Shown here: piece by piece, positions 24,513-32,207 of the stretch
Layout: the number at the start of each line of letters is the position of its first letter
How positions within the stretch are numbered: position 1 is the first letter of the stretch
IMG/VR virus record: IMGVR_UViG_3300030382_004130
Coordinates: 1 to 33,626 of that record
Origin: a virus
Length of the DNA stretch: 33,626 bases
Strand: one strand, 5' to 3'
Position numbers and translations under genes: made by a program
Notes under the pieces: generated by a model
What the model saw: the letters and a program-made list of their open reading frames with translations, nothing else
Database searches by the model: none
Told to the model about the DNA's origin: nothing

Positions 24513-26882
24513 TTACATACGTTGTTTATTTTCAAAATCGATAGGCAGTAGATCATTATTTCTTTGATCAATCATTTCACTTTGTTGTGTGCCTTCCATT
24601 TGAGTTCTTTTATCTTTACGGTCTTCAATTAAAGATTCTTTTTCTTTCATTGCCCCAACTTCCATTTGTTTTAATTCTAAATCAAATTGGTGTTGTAATT
24701 GCATTTCTTGAGCTTTTATTTGTGCTTGTTCTTGAAATTTCTGTATTTCAATTTGAGCCTTTGCTTGTTCAAACTGAACATTAGAAGCTGTTAAAGCTTG
24801 TTGTTTTTGCATTTCAGCCTCAGCTCTTGCTTGATCTGCAGCTACTTTAGCTTGTTCAGTTGCTTGAGCAACCTGCTTTTCATGTTCTTGTTGAGCTTTT
24901 TGTTTTTCTTTACGTTTTTGTTTTAAAACATCATTAGCAAGTTTAAGATTGCTTATTTGTCTTATATCTATAGCATCTTCTAAATCAATACCACCTTGTT
25001 GTAAAGCCATTTGAATATTCTGCTCCAACATAGCTTTATCTTCTTCTTCTGGTTCAAGTTCTAAATAAATTCCAAAATCATGTAAAGGTAGGTTTTGGAT
25101 TTCAGCTAATGTACCCACATTATAAGTGGATACAGAACTTTTAAGAGAATTTAAAGTTAATGGATAATTTAAAGAATCTGCAATTTTTAAAGAAATATTT
25201 TCACATGTTCTTACGGTTAACCATAAACTAGCCTGCATTACGTGCCTAGTTGCAGTATTAGAGGCATTTACAGCCATCTTTTGTAATCCAACTAGTGTAT
25301 CTTGTTCTGGCATACTACCATCCCTGGCTTCATTTAGCCCGGTCACATCTCTTATTAATTGTAGATAGTATTGATAGGTTTGAATTAAACTTTGTACTTT
25401 ACCTTGTCCACTAGATGTAGCAAGTTCTTGGATAGGAACTTTACCAGGGTTCATATCTCCTTCCTGAGTAAGAGATCTACCAACTATAGAACCAGTTTGA
25501 AAATACATATTTAATGCTTCAGCAGGATTATAATTTGTACCATTACCAAGATCTACTTCTGCAATTCCATCCATATCTAAAAATACCCCATCTGGAACCA
25601 ATCTTGAAATTACTTGCTGTAATTTTAAATGAGTTATTTGAATCATATCTGCAAATCCTGTAATTCTACTTACAATAGAATCAATACGCCCTTTATATAT
25701 TCTTGGCGCACAAATAGTATAACTCATTTCTACCTTAGTGGTATCAGCCATAGGCCTTGTCATATTTTTAGATAACTCCCATTTTATTAATTCATTATTA
25801 CCTAAAATCTTAACCCCTTCAAAAAGTACTTCTATTTTTCTACTTACTTTAGAATAATTATCATTCTTTGGAGGGTCAAAAGTATCTGGTTTTTGTAATG
25901 CTTTTTCTAATCCAGATTCAGTTTCTTTTATTTTAAATACCTGTGTGTTATATGTCTTATATTCAAAGAACATAACTTGTATAGTATTTCGGTCATAAGT
26001 TTGCCAACCATATAGTTGTTGATTATTATAACCCCTTGTTTGTTGTATTTTTTCTAATTGAGCCTCTGTAAGGTGAGGAAATTGTTTAGCTATTTCAGGA
26101 ATAGTTAAACTTTTAATTTCTCCAACATAATATATATCTTCAAAATGTGGATCTTCTGTATAAGAATATATTAAATTAGCGGGGTCTACATAATCTAAAG
26201 TAACACCATTTGCTTTATTCCATTGAGTTTTAGCACACCCTATGCCTAAAGTTACTAAGTCATAATTAAATCTTTTCCTTATATTATCAAATCTATTTTT
26301 ATCTAAAGTATTATTAATTACTTCTTCTTCTGCAATTTCTATAGCTTGCTTATAACTTAATTGCATATGAAGATCTAATTCTTCTTGATTTTCAGGTAGA
26401 TTAGCAGGGTCAGGACTTTGATATTGATTAATCCCTAATGTATTTTTAACTTTTTCTAAATATGGTTTAGCTAGCATATCTTGTATAATAGCTGAAGCAT
26501 AATCAGTTCTTTTCTTTAATGAAATAGGGTCTTGCGCAAAAGCTTTTATTTCATAAAGTTTATTATTCATACCATTTGCTACTATATCTACAAATTTAGA
26601 AACAACAGGAACTGGTTTCCAATCTAAATTTAAATAAGACATATCGCCATTAATAGCTAACTCATCTTTATATTTTTGTGTAGGTTGTTCTCCTCTTGCA
26701 TATAATCTTAAAGTATGGAATCTGTTATAAGAAGTAGCAAATCTAGTACCATTACCACCTTGTCTCCACCATTCACTTTCAATAGCTTGTGCGACCTTTC
26801 TACCATATTCAATGGAAGCTTTCTCAGCATCTGGCACAGTTTGGCTTGGAAATGCGCTATTTGGATTTGCGTATGTATTCAT
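24513..26882 (-). CDS. Portal protein with long Gln-rich coiled-coil tail
   Basis: The 789-residue protein directly follows terminase (no spacer) and forms the DNA entry ring. The N-terminal region (EYGRKVAQAIESEWWRQGGN, LYARGEQPTQKYKD) and middle strands and helices (VTLGIGCAKTQWNKANGVTL; YVDPANLIYSYTEDPHFEDI) give the podovirus portal pattern. There is a membrane-free body and a long stem/clip region containing ITHLKLQQVISRLVPDGVFL and LIQTYQYYLQLIRDVTGLNE. From ~residue 640 to 770 it becomes a Gln/Ala/Lys/Glu coiled coil (QATEQAKVAADQARAEAEMQ, QIKAQEMQLQHQFDLELKQM). Length and this tail match crAss-like portals. The tail probably projects into the capsid as the barrel or contacts internal proteins. 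Start at 26882 follows leader AATTAAATAA. Confidence 0.85.
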   Translation of the reverse strand: MNTYANPNSAFPSQTVPDAEKASIEYGRKVAQAIESEWWRQGGNGTRFATSYNRFHTLRLYARGEQPTQKYKDELAINGDMSYLNLDWKPVPVVSKFVDIVANGMNNKLYEIKAFAQDPISLKKRTDYASAIIQDMLAKPYLEKVKNTLGINQYQSPDPANLPENQEELDLHMQLSYKQAIEIAEEEVINNTLDKNRFDNIRKRFNYDLVTLGIGCAKTQWNKANGVTLDYVDPANLIYSYTEDPHFEDIYYVGEIKSLTIPEIAKQFPHLTEAQLEKIQQTRGYNNQQLYGWQTYDRNTIQVMFFEYKTYNTQVFKIKETESGLEKALQKPDTFDPPKNDNYSKVSRKIEVLFEGVKILGNNELIKWELSKNMTRPMADTTKVEMSYTICAPRIYKGRIDSIVSRITGFADMIQITHLKLQQVISRLVPDGVFLDMDGIAEVDLGNGTNYNPAEALNMYFQTGSIVGRSLTQEGDMNPGKVPIQELATSSGQGKVQSLIQTYQYYLQLIRDVTGLNEARDGSMPEQDTLVGLQKMAVNASNTATRHVMQASLWLTVRTCENISLKIADSLNYPLTLNSLKSSVSTYNVGTLAEIQNLPLHDFGIYLELEPEEEDKAMLEQNIQMALQQGGIDLEDAIDIRQISNLKLANDVLKQKRKEKQKAQQEHEKQVAQATEQAKVAADQARAEAEMQKQQALTASNVQFEQAKAQIEIQKFQEQAQIKAQEMQLQHQFDLELKQMEVGAMKEKESLIEDRKDKRTQMEGTQQSEMIDQRNNDLLPIDFENKQRM

Positions 26883-29093
26883 TTATTTAATTATTTTTGA
26901 CAATATTCCTTTGTTATCATATTTTTTTATTCCTAAATCAATCTTTTCTCTTTTTCTTCTGCTTACTGGTGCATATCTATTTTTATTACATGCCATAATT
27001 GCAAGACCAGAGCTAATAGAAGCATCATGACTAGTTCTATTATTTATATCAAAAGCGGCCCAATCTTCTAATGTTCGTTGGAAATACATATCTCCATAAT
27101 CATCACCATTAAATCCTATAGAATTTTCTATATAAGATTCAATAGCTGCAGCATGTGCTTGTTTAATATCTTCACTTGAGTTTGGTATTCCACCTATTTC
27201 TTTTTCTGTTACCGAAAGTTTGTTCCAAAACTTATCAGGCCTATTCATTGCAAACCCTCTATAACCTCTTCTTTTAAAATGATATAAAAGCCTAGGTTTA
27301 TTATTTTCACATAATATTGGCATTCCATAAAATATACACGCCATTAATACATCTTCAAAAAATATTTCAGCTGTTTGTGGACGAGCTATATATTCTAAGA
27401 AAAAATGATCTGGAGGAGCCACTTCCATGCTAAACTTCGTTAATCCATGCAAAGACCCGTTAGACCCTCTTTTATCTACAGTTCCCGATATATCATAAGG
27501 ATCACATCCAAAGGCACCCATATGTTCATTACCAGGATATTTAATACCATTTTTTTCTATATACCTATTCTGTAAGTTTCTATGTGGCACCCAAGTTATA
27601 TAAAATCTGCCTTGGTTATTAGGTGCAAACACAACTCTTGTATCTTTTATGCCATTTTCCCAAATAAAATTACCTTGAGTTACTGAAGCTCTACTATTAG
27701 AGTCTTCATTAAAATCTATTTGTTGATATATCTTTGTTAAATTAAATAAAGAAGATTTAGATTCATCTCTAAAAGCATGCTTAGTAGTTCTTGGAAATTG
27801 TCTATAAAATTCATTTAAAGCGTCTTGATCGTTTTTTAATCCATCAACTTCATTTTCCCAATATTCGACGACCCCCAAACTGATAAATCCTCCTTGTGGG
27901 CCTTTAACTTCGGTAGCCGGGGTGTCAAAGACAGGCATCCCATTAGCATCAATGTATCCTTCGTAATTCCATTCCATAGGTATGAACAAAGAATATAATC
28001 CTGAGCTAGTTTGTCCATTGCGGTTTCTGTTTTTAACATTTGAGTTATCATATAATTTTTTAAAGTTTCTACCTCCTTTATCTAATGCGTTTGAAGTACT
28101 ACCCATCATACATTTGCCAATAATTCTACTACCTAATCTTAAAGTTGTTTTTGTAACCCTCCAATTATTTAAAATATTAGTTGGCCTTTCCCATTTACCA
28201 CTTTCATCATGTACTAATAGTTTTAATTTTTCACCATCATAACTATTATCACCAGTATTTTTCCAGTCAATCGTTGTATCTAATCCCTGTAATTCACTTA
28301 CTTCACTCCCCAGTTCTATCTTTCTTCTAGTAAATTTAGAAGCTGGAACTCTATATGCTAACTCTGTTTTAGGTCGATCCATACCATCTTGAATCGGTTT
28401 AAAAAAGAATGGATAGTTAACTGAAATTGGTACAACCTTATCGGTAAACATTTTTTTAGCATCTGGCCCAGTTTTAGATAATATTCCATATCGGGAATCA
28501 CTCGATATTGTGGCTAAATTTACAACCTCCCCTGAGGCCATAAAAGAGAATCCTGATCTACGATTTTTAAGGTAACACATTCCGTAACATCTTGCGTCTG
28601 CTTTACAAGCTTCCCAGAATATAAAGAATAATCTATTGGCTTCTCTAAAATCTGGTGGCCCAACATCAATCTTACTCCACTGCAAGTACATATAGTGAGT
28701 GCCAGTAAGATAAGTAGGTTTACCTTGATTATAAAACCAAAAACCTTCTTCACGTTTTTTAAATTCTTCATCAATATACTCAAACCATTTTTCTTTAAAA
28801 TCCTCTGGGTATTCTCTCCAGTTAAATACTGTTTTTATTCTGCTTAAAGCTTTAGGATATTCAGTTTTAGTCCAAGTTTTATTCTCAAATTCATGAGGTT
28901 TTTCTTCTTTAGGTAAAGCTATTCTAAGATTTTGTATTTCATAAATCTCTCCTATTTTACCAGTCTTACTAATAACTATAATATCATGTTCTTTATTATA
29001 TCCATATTCCCACTTATTATAACGATTTAATCGTTTAATAATTTTAGGTTTAATATGGTCATCTATAATTTTATATAAAGTTTGCTTATACAT
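26883..29093 (-). CDS. terL: Large terminase subunit (ATPase-nuclease)
   Basis: This 736-residue protein cuts and pumps phage DNA into proheads. ATPase: an arginine-rich, non-classical Walker A (KNRRSGFS, residues 176-183) and Walker B hydrophobics plus DE (LLVHDE, D296-E297), followed by a coupling-type motif near MGSTSNA. Nuclease: RNase H-fold acidic residues D531 (FGCDPYD), E596 (ILCENN) and D690 (SHDAS). The N-terminal ~130 residues (NKWEYGYNKEHDIIVISKTG, TWTKTEYPKALSRIKTVFNW) are longer than in T4/lambda types, fitting the large terminases of crAss-like and marine Bacteroidota phages. Its ATG overlaps the preceding stop as TAATG, and the portal starts immediately after its stop, so a coupled terminase-portal unit is likely. 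All catalytic residues appear intact. Confidence 0.92.
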   Translation of the reverse strand: MYKQTLYKIIDDHIKPKIIKRLNRYNKWEYGYNKEHDIIVISKTGKIGEIYEIQNLRIALPKEEKPHEFENKTWTKTEYPKALSRIKTVFNWREYPEDFKEKWFEYIDEEFKKREEGFWFYNQGKPTYLTGTHYMYLQWSKIDVGPPDFREANRLFFIFWEACKADARCYGMCYLKNRRSGFSFMASGEVVNLATISSDSRYGILSKTGPDAKKMFTDKVVPISVNYPFFFKPIQDGMDRPKTELAYRVPASKFTRRKIELGSEVSELQGLDTTIDWKNTGDNSYDGEKLKLLVHDESGKWERPTNILNNWRVTKTTLRLGSRIIGKCMMGSTSNALDKGGRNFKKLYDNSNVKNRNRNGQTSSGLYSLFIPMEWNYEGYIDANGMPVFDTPATEVKGPQGGFISLGVVEYWENEVDGLKNDQDALNEFYRQFPRTTKHAFRDESKSSLFNLTKIYQQIDFNEDSNSRASVTQGNFIWENGIKDTRVVFAPNNQGRFYITWVPHRNLQNRYIEKNGIKYPGNEHMGAFGCDPYDISGTVDKRGSNGSLHGLTKFSMEVAPPDHFFLEYIARPQTAEIFFEDVLMACIFYGMPILCENNKPRLLYHFKRRGYRGFAMNRPDKFWNKLSVTEKEIGGIPNSSEDIKQAHAAAIESYIENSIGFNGDDYGDMYFQRTLEDWAAFDINNRTSHDASISSGLAIMACNKNRYAPVSRRKREKIDLGIKKYDNKGILSKIIK

Positions 29094-29371
29094 TATTTAG
29101 ACCTCCTTTCTGCAAAACCTCCAAAAGTTTTTTCTTTTTTAACTTCTTCTTTAGGTTTTTCTTCTAACATATTTTTTTCTTCTTCAATTCTATTTAAAAT
29201 TTCAAAAGCATCAAATATAGCTAGCTTTTTAGTAGCTGCAGCATTTTTAAGTCTATCCGCGGAAATATCACTATCAGAATCAACAATAGGCTCCTTAGCA
29301 ACTTTGATTAACTCTTTTACTGCCACTTGCCCAGCTTGGATTATATTCTTCTTCGTTTCCTTTGTATTCAT
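29093..29371 (-). CDS. Small protein preceding terminase; candidate small terminase subunit
   Basis: This 92-residue, highly charged helical protein (KNIIQAGQVAVKELIKVAKE, then SADRLKNAAATKKLAIFDAF, EILNRIEEEKNML) has a basic tail (FGGFAERRSK). Its stop overlaps the terminase ATG (TAATG). Its first 77 bases overlap the end of the GroES-like gene in another frame. A gene in this place and of this size is often the small terminase subunit, but no helix-turn-helix is obvious to me. The function is therefore positional inference. It could also be a packaging accessory or chaperone adaptor. Confidence 0.6.
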   Translation of the reverse strand: MNTKETKKNIIQAGQVAVKELIKVAKEPIVDSDSDISADRLKNAAATKKLAIFDAFEILNRIEEEKNMLEEKPKEEVKKEKTFGGFAERRSK

Positions 29372-29921
29372 ACTTTATAACAATATCATTTGATTTCATA
29401 CAATAAATTCGCTTATTATTTATAATAAACTCCCATTCTCTTCCTGGTTTGTAACCAACTAAGTCTCCTGGGTTAATATTAGATACCTTTAATTCACTAT
29501 TACCTATTTGGAGTACACCTATGCACTTTTGCTCTAAATCAAGCGTTAAAGGATCATTATCTTTAATAGGTATTACAAAACATCTATCCATAAAAGGTAC
29601 CCAATTACTATTTTTTTTATATAAATATATTTGGTTTGGTTTACAAAAATATAAGTCTTTTTTAAAATATTGACTACTATTTCTTTCCTTCCCTCTTACA
29701 TCATACCATCTTCTAAATATATTATGGTGTATTATTACTTCATCTCCTTTTTTTATATCAAATTGATATGCTAGTGGTACTGAAACAACAATAGCCCTAC
29801 GACTAACCATTTTATGATCTTCAATATTAGTATTTAATACAAGAGTTTTATCCCCTATTTTAATTTCATTATTATACCTACCTTCTTTTGGGGTTATAAT
29901 AAAATCATATATACTATTCAT
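29295..29921 (-). CDS. GroES-like (co-chaperonin-type) phage protein, possibly tandem
   Basis: The protein has 208 residues. Two beta-barrel-like stretches resemble GroES/Cpn10 elements. Residues ~40-117 hold VVSVPLAYQFDIKKGDEVII and a strand set ending FVIPI. Residues ~133-187 hold GVLQIGNSELKVSNINPGDL, VGYKPGREWEFIINNKRIYC and a final SNDIVIKYEY. GroES typically shows V-G-D-x-V then strand, loop, and a last I-x-x-x-x-I strand; both halves echo this. Phage co-chaperonins such as T4 gp31 assist capsid folding, and the gene is two steps upstream of terminase, consistent with head assembly. No classical mobile loop GGI is evident. The ATG overlaps the previous stop (TAATG). The 3' end overlaps the next gene by 77 bases. 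Confidence 0.5.
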   Translation of the reverse strand: MNSIYDFIITPKEGRYNNEIKIGDKTLVLNTNIEDHKMVSRRAIVVSVPLAYQFDIKKGDEVIIHHNIFRRWYDVRGKERNSSQYFKKDLYFCKPNQIYLYKKNSNWVPFMDRCFVIPIKDNDPLTLDLEQKCIGVLQIGNSELKVSNINPGDLVGYKPGREWEFIINNKRIYCMKSNDIVIKYEYKGNEEEYNPSWASGSKRVNQSC

Positions 29922-30148
29922 TAATATTCTAAATCATATTCAACTGAGATAGCCATGTGAGAGTTAAACTTCTTCCATGGCATTACCTCATTACCTTTTT
30001 TTATATAGATATTATAAGAACTGTCCTCTTCGTCTAAACTAATATGATGAATTATATGACCTCCATAAACCTGTTGGCCTACAGAATAATGCATAGCTTC
30101 ATTTTTATAGTCTGCACCTATACTTATTTTTCTTATAATAGAGTCCAT
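29921..30148 (-). CDS. Small conserved phage protein (75 aa)
   Basis: This compact protein (IRKISIGADYKNEAMHYSVG, GGHIIHHISLDEEDSSYNIY, MPWKKFNSHMAISVEYDLEY) looks like a single small beta domain. There is no signal peptide, membrane helix or enzyme motif. I recall this pattern as common in marine Bacteroidota podoviruses near terminase, of unknown function. It is coupled to the next gene by a TAATG stop/start overlap and lies 3 bases from its upstream neighbour, so it is co-translated with the GroES-like protein. It may be a head-assembly accessory. Confidence 0.7.
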   Translation of the reverse strand: MDSIIRKISIGADYKNEAMHYSVGQQVYGGHIIHHISLDEEDSSYNIYIKKGNEVMPWKKFNSHMAISVEYDLEY

Positions 30149-30151
30149 GTC

Positions 30152-30412
30152 TTACTTTTCTTCAGACTTGTCTTCTTCTTTTATTTTTTCATAAGAACCG
30201 TCTTGTAAATTAATATTTACTTGACCGTATTTTTCTTCAAGTTCTTTTTTAGTAACATCAAGCTCTTTAGCAAAAGCGCCATACGCCCCTAAAATTTCAG
30301 CTTTTCTTAACTCTAATGAACCTAAATCCATTACAACTTGTTGAATTTTACCTTGTTGTTCTTTAACAGTTGTTAATTCCTGTTCTTCAATTTTGTTTAC
30401 TTTTTCTGCCAT
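30152..30412 (-). CDS. Small coiled-coil protein (86 aa)
   Basis: The protein is almost wholly charged helix: KIEEQELTTVKEQQGKIQQV, LGSLELRKAEILGAYGAFAK, then ELDVTKKELEEKYGQVNINL with an acidic/basic tail (KIKEEDKSEEK). Leu/Ile spacing fits a helical hairpin coiled coil. It follows the holin gene after a 59-base gap and carries the 17-base leader also found before the capsid gene, suggesting strong translation. The function is not recognised. It could be a spanin-like partner without a membrane anchor, or an assembly factor. No signal peptide is seen. Confidence 0.7.
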   Translation of the reverse strand: MAEKVNKIEEQELTTVKEQQGKIQQVVMDLGSLELRKAEILGAYGAFAKELDVTKKELEEKYGQVNINLQDGSYEKIKEEDKSEEK

Positions 30413-30416
30413 TTGA

Positions 30417-30433
30417 TTTAATTTTAATTGTTA
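30417..30433 (-). promoter_or_regulatory. 17-base AT leader identical to the capsid leader
   Basis: TAACAATTAAAATTAAA lies 4 bases before the ATG at 30412, identical to 23238-23254. It sits within the 30413-30471 gap, which also holds an AT hairpin (30451-30470: ATCAC / GTGAT stem) directly after the holin stop. The hairpin is too weak to call a terminator. Confidence 0.45.
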
Positions 30434-30471
30434 TTATTACTCTATTTATTATCACTTATTAATATGTGATT

Positions 30472-30927
30472 TTACTTTTTATATATACTAGTTGCTTTTT
30501 CAGTTGTGCGTCCACCGAAATAGGCTAAAACGACGGACATCATTATTTTCTCGAAAGTGTCATTCCATAATTCATTTATATGAAAAGGCAAGCTTTCAAT
30601 GCTATCTAAAATACCTGCTAAGGAAAAGATAACTATACACCATACTAATACTAATGGTCTAACATTTTTACTTAACCATGAATCAGATATAGAATCTGCT
30701 TGCCATCTTGAAGTGATAGATTCTATTTCTTTATTTTGTTGATCGTATATTATTTGTTGCAACTTAATCTTATCTTCTGCGCTTACATCAGATTTAGTTA
30801 TAGCCGCTAATGCTTCTTTAGGTGATGTAAGACCTTGTAATACGTTCCCTAAAGTAGGGTTAATAACAGAAGCCGCGCCAAATAATAGTTGCCCAACTGT
30901 TGTATCTTTAAATTTCTTTTTTGCCAT
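30472..30927 (-). CDS. Holin, GTA-type three-segment family
   Basis: The protein has 151 residues. A hydrophobic stretch at ~12-33 (GQLLFGAASVINPTLGNVLQ) is followed by a soluble helix (AEDKIKLQQIIYDQQNKEIE), then W75-QAD-x5-SWLSKNVRP. Two likely transmembrane helices follow at ~91-110 (PLVLVWCIVIFSLAGILDSI) and ~127-140 (KIMMSVVLAYFGGR), with a basic end. The phrase 'W-x-x-D-x-x-S-x-SWLSKNxRP' and terminal YFGGR are typical of the GTA_holin_3TM-type family in tailed phages. It would form the membrane lesion that times lysis. No endolysin is in this window, so the lytic enzyme must be elsewhere. The start is preceded by stop and T (TAG-T-ATG) of the 47-aa gene. Confidence 0.8.
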   Translation of the reverse strand: MAKKKFKDTTVGQLLFGAASVINPTLGNVLQGLTSPKEALAAITKSDVSAEDKIKLQQIIYDQQNKEIESITSRWQADSISDSWLSKNVRPLVLVWCIVIFSLAGILDSIESLPFHINELWNDTFEKIMMSVVLAYFGGRTTEKATSIYKK

Positions 30928-30928
30928 A

Positions 30929-31072
30929 CTATTTATTATAAGGGAATAACCTATTTAAAGCAGCTTTCTTTTTATTACAGCCACATCCTCCTGGAATTTT
31001 ATCTGCTAATTTTTTTATTCCTGTTGCTTGAGTAAATTTTTCTATAGTATCCCCAAATCCTTTTGATTCCAT
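30929..31072 (-). CDS. 47-aa small protein with Cys-Gly-Cys motif
   Basis: A short frame of 47 residues fills the gap between the holin and the HEXXH gene, starting 4 bases after the upstream stop and ending 1 base before the holin ATG. Sequence features: MESKGFGDTIEKFTQATGIK (amphipathic helix), KKLADKIPGG, CGC, then NKKKAALNRLFPYNK. I recall a similar 'F-G-D-x-I-x-x-x-T-x-x-T-G-I ... C-G-C-x-x-[KR]-x-x-x-L-N-x-x-F-P-Y' pattern next to holins and terminases in Bacteroidota phages. The two cysteines one residue apart suggest a metal or redox site. The function is unknown. It is too short for most gene callers, but the tight spacing supports it. Confidence 0.7.
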   Translation of the reverse strand: MESKGFGDTIEKFTQATGIKKLADKIPGGCGCNKKKAALNRLFPYNK

Positions 31073-31076
31073 TTTA

Positions 31077-31397
31077 TTATAATTTTTCGTAATCATCTGT
31101 TTTACTGTAAGCTTCTTTTTCCCAAGGTAAACTCGGATTACCTTCTTTCATTTTAGATCTTGGGTAAGTTTTACCTTTCCAATATACATTTTCATCATCA
31201 TAATCTAAATCGCCTCTTTTAATCTGGTCTATATGAATCTTTTCATGATCAATAATACTCTGATGATCTTTAGGGTGTAGTTCATCTGAAATTAAAATAG
31301 TACCATTATTATTTCCTTTGCCTAAACATCCTTCTTCTAAATCTCTCTCATATATTGGAGGTTGTTCTTCAAATGGGGGTTTTAGTTTAAAAGCCAT
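31077..31397 (-). CDS. Small HEXXH metalloprotease-like protein (106 aa)
   Basis: The protein has 106 residues with H51-E-K-I-H55 inside SIIDHEKIHIDQIKRGDL, the zinc-binding HEXXH of gluzincin/metzincin-like peptidases. A candidate third ligand is E93 or E95 (LPWEKEAY) some 38-40 residues later, and conserved-looking W/Y/G residues lie between (YWKGKTYPRSKMKEGNP). The N-terminus is Pro/Glu-rich (KLKPPFEEQPPIYERDLEEG). There is no signal peptide, so it would act in the cytoplasm or in the capsid. A head-protein maturation protease, or an enzyme that trims the neighbouring small proteins, is possible; both are inference. I recall similar small proteins in Bacteroidota phages, but their activity is unproven. 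It lies 4-9 bases from its neighbours. Confidence 0.65.
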   Translation of the reverse strand: MAFKLKPPFEEQPPIYERDLEEGCLGKGNNNGTILISDELHPKDHQSIIDHEKIHIDQIKRGDLDYDDENVYWKGKTYPRSKMKEGNPSLPWEKEAYSKTDDYEKL

Positions 31398-31406
31398 AAT
31401 TAATTT

Positions 31407-32201
31407 TTAATTTGAAAACCAACTTGCTATTTTAGCACCCATTTTACCAGTAAAAGTACTTAAACCAGTTGGTACTGTGGATATTGGCAATCGAGGTCCT
31501 TTTATACCGCTTGCTTTTGCAACATCTGTGATTTGATCTCCTAGTTTTAAACCTTTGAGGAATGTCCATCCTTTTGATTTGCCAATTACATTTTTTGTTA
31601 ATTTACCTGTATTCAAAACTTGGCCGCCAATTGGTAGGATTCCACCAAGCGCAAATGCCGTATCCTTAGCTCTAGCGGCAGTTCTACTATAATCTATATC
31701 TCTATTTTTAATACTTCTAAATGTATCTCCTATAAAATTTGTTACTGTTCGCCCACCGCTAAAAATAGTATTAAGAGCGTCAGCTCCAGCCCCATATACT
31801 GGGGTCATTCCGCCTGCAGTTCCCGCCATATTTATATAATCCAAAACGTTACCATCCCCTCTAGAAACTCTTTTTTCTTCTTCGTTCATCTCTGAAGCAT
31901 GACCCAACCCCAGCGTTAATGCACGTGTATTTTCTTCAGAAGCTTCAGCGACTACAGGTCCTTCATTATATTTCCTATACCATTCTTTTTTTTCTTCATC
32001 ACTACCATCTGTTGGGAATTCTGGTCGTTGAATTTTTTCCCTTGGAATAAATTTAGGAATATTTACTGCTGTAGATTCTGCTACTCTATTATTTTGTTCA
32101 ATAATATCTTCATCAGCATTAGGATCAGTATCTATCTCATTATCATTTAATGGTGATTGAAAAGCATTTCGGGATATACCCCAGTTTTGCGTATAAGGCA
32201 T
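31407..32201 (-). CDS. Virion-associated candidate with SPLN motif and hydrophobic middle (264 aa)
   Basis: This 264-residue protein starts MPYTQNWGISRNAFQSPLND, bearing the S-P-L-N motif shared with nearby proteins. Residues ~25-110 are acidic and charged (EDIIEQNNRVAESTAVNIPK; DGSDEEKKEWYRKYNEG). Residues ~118-260 are Gly/Ala/Ile-rich helices (DYINMAGTAGGMTPVYGAGA; FALGGILPIGGQVLNTGKLT). The basic hydrophobic C-terminus is TGKMGAKIASWFS. This profile, a polar head plus weakly hydrophobic glycine-zipper-like helices, is common in phage internal/ejection or pore-associated proteins. I recognise no named family. It lies 6 bases from the His-rich gene and 9 from the HEXXH gene, so a shared operon role is likely. 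Confidence 0.6.
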   Translation of the reverse strand: MPYTQNWGISRNAFQSPLNDNEIDTDPNADEDIIEQNNRVAESTAVNIPKFIPREKIQRPEFPTDGSDEEKKEWYRKYNEGPVVAEASEENTRALTLGLGHASEMNEEEKRVSRGDGNVLDYINMAGTAGGMTPVYGAGADALNTIFSGGRTVTNFIGDTFRSIKNRDIDYSRTAARAKDTAFALGGILPIGGQVLNTGKLTKNVIGKSKGWTFLKGLKLGDQITDVAKASGIKGPRLPISTVPTGLSTFTGKMGAKIASWFSN

Positions 32202-32207
32202 AATTGC

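Noticed and set aside
27836-28783. Small minus-strand frames (71 and 87 aa) inside terminase
   Set aside because: They lie within the terminase catalytic region in another frame. The terminase frame carries the Walker B and other motifs.
30451-30470. Hairpin after the holin stop as a terminator
   Set aside because: Only a 5-bp AT-containing stem with a 10-base loop and no clear U-run. It is too weak in DNA this AT-rich.
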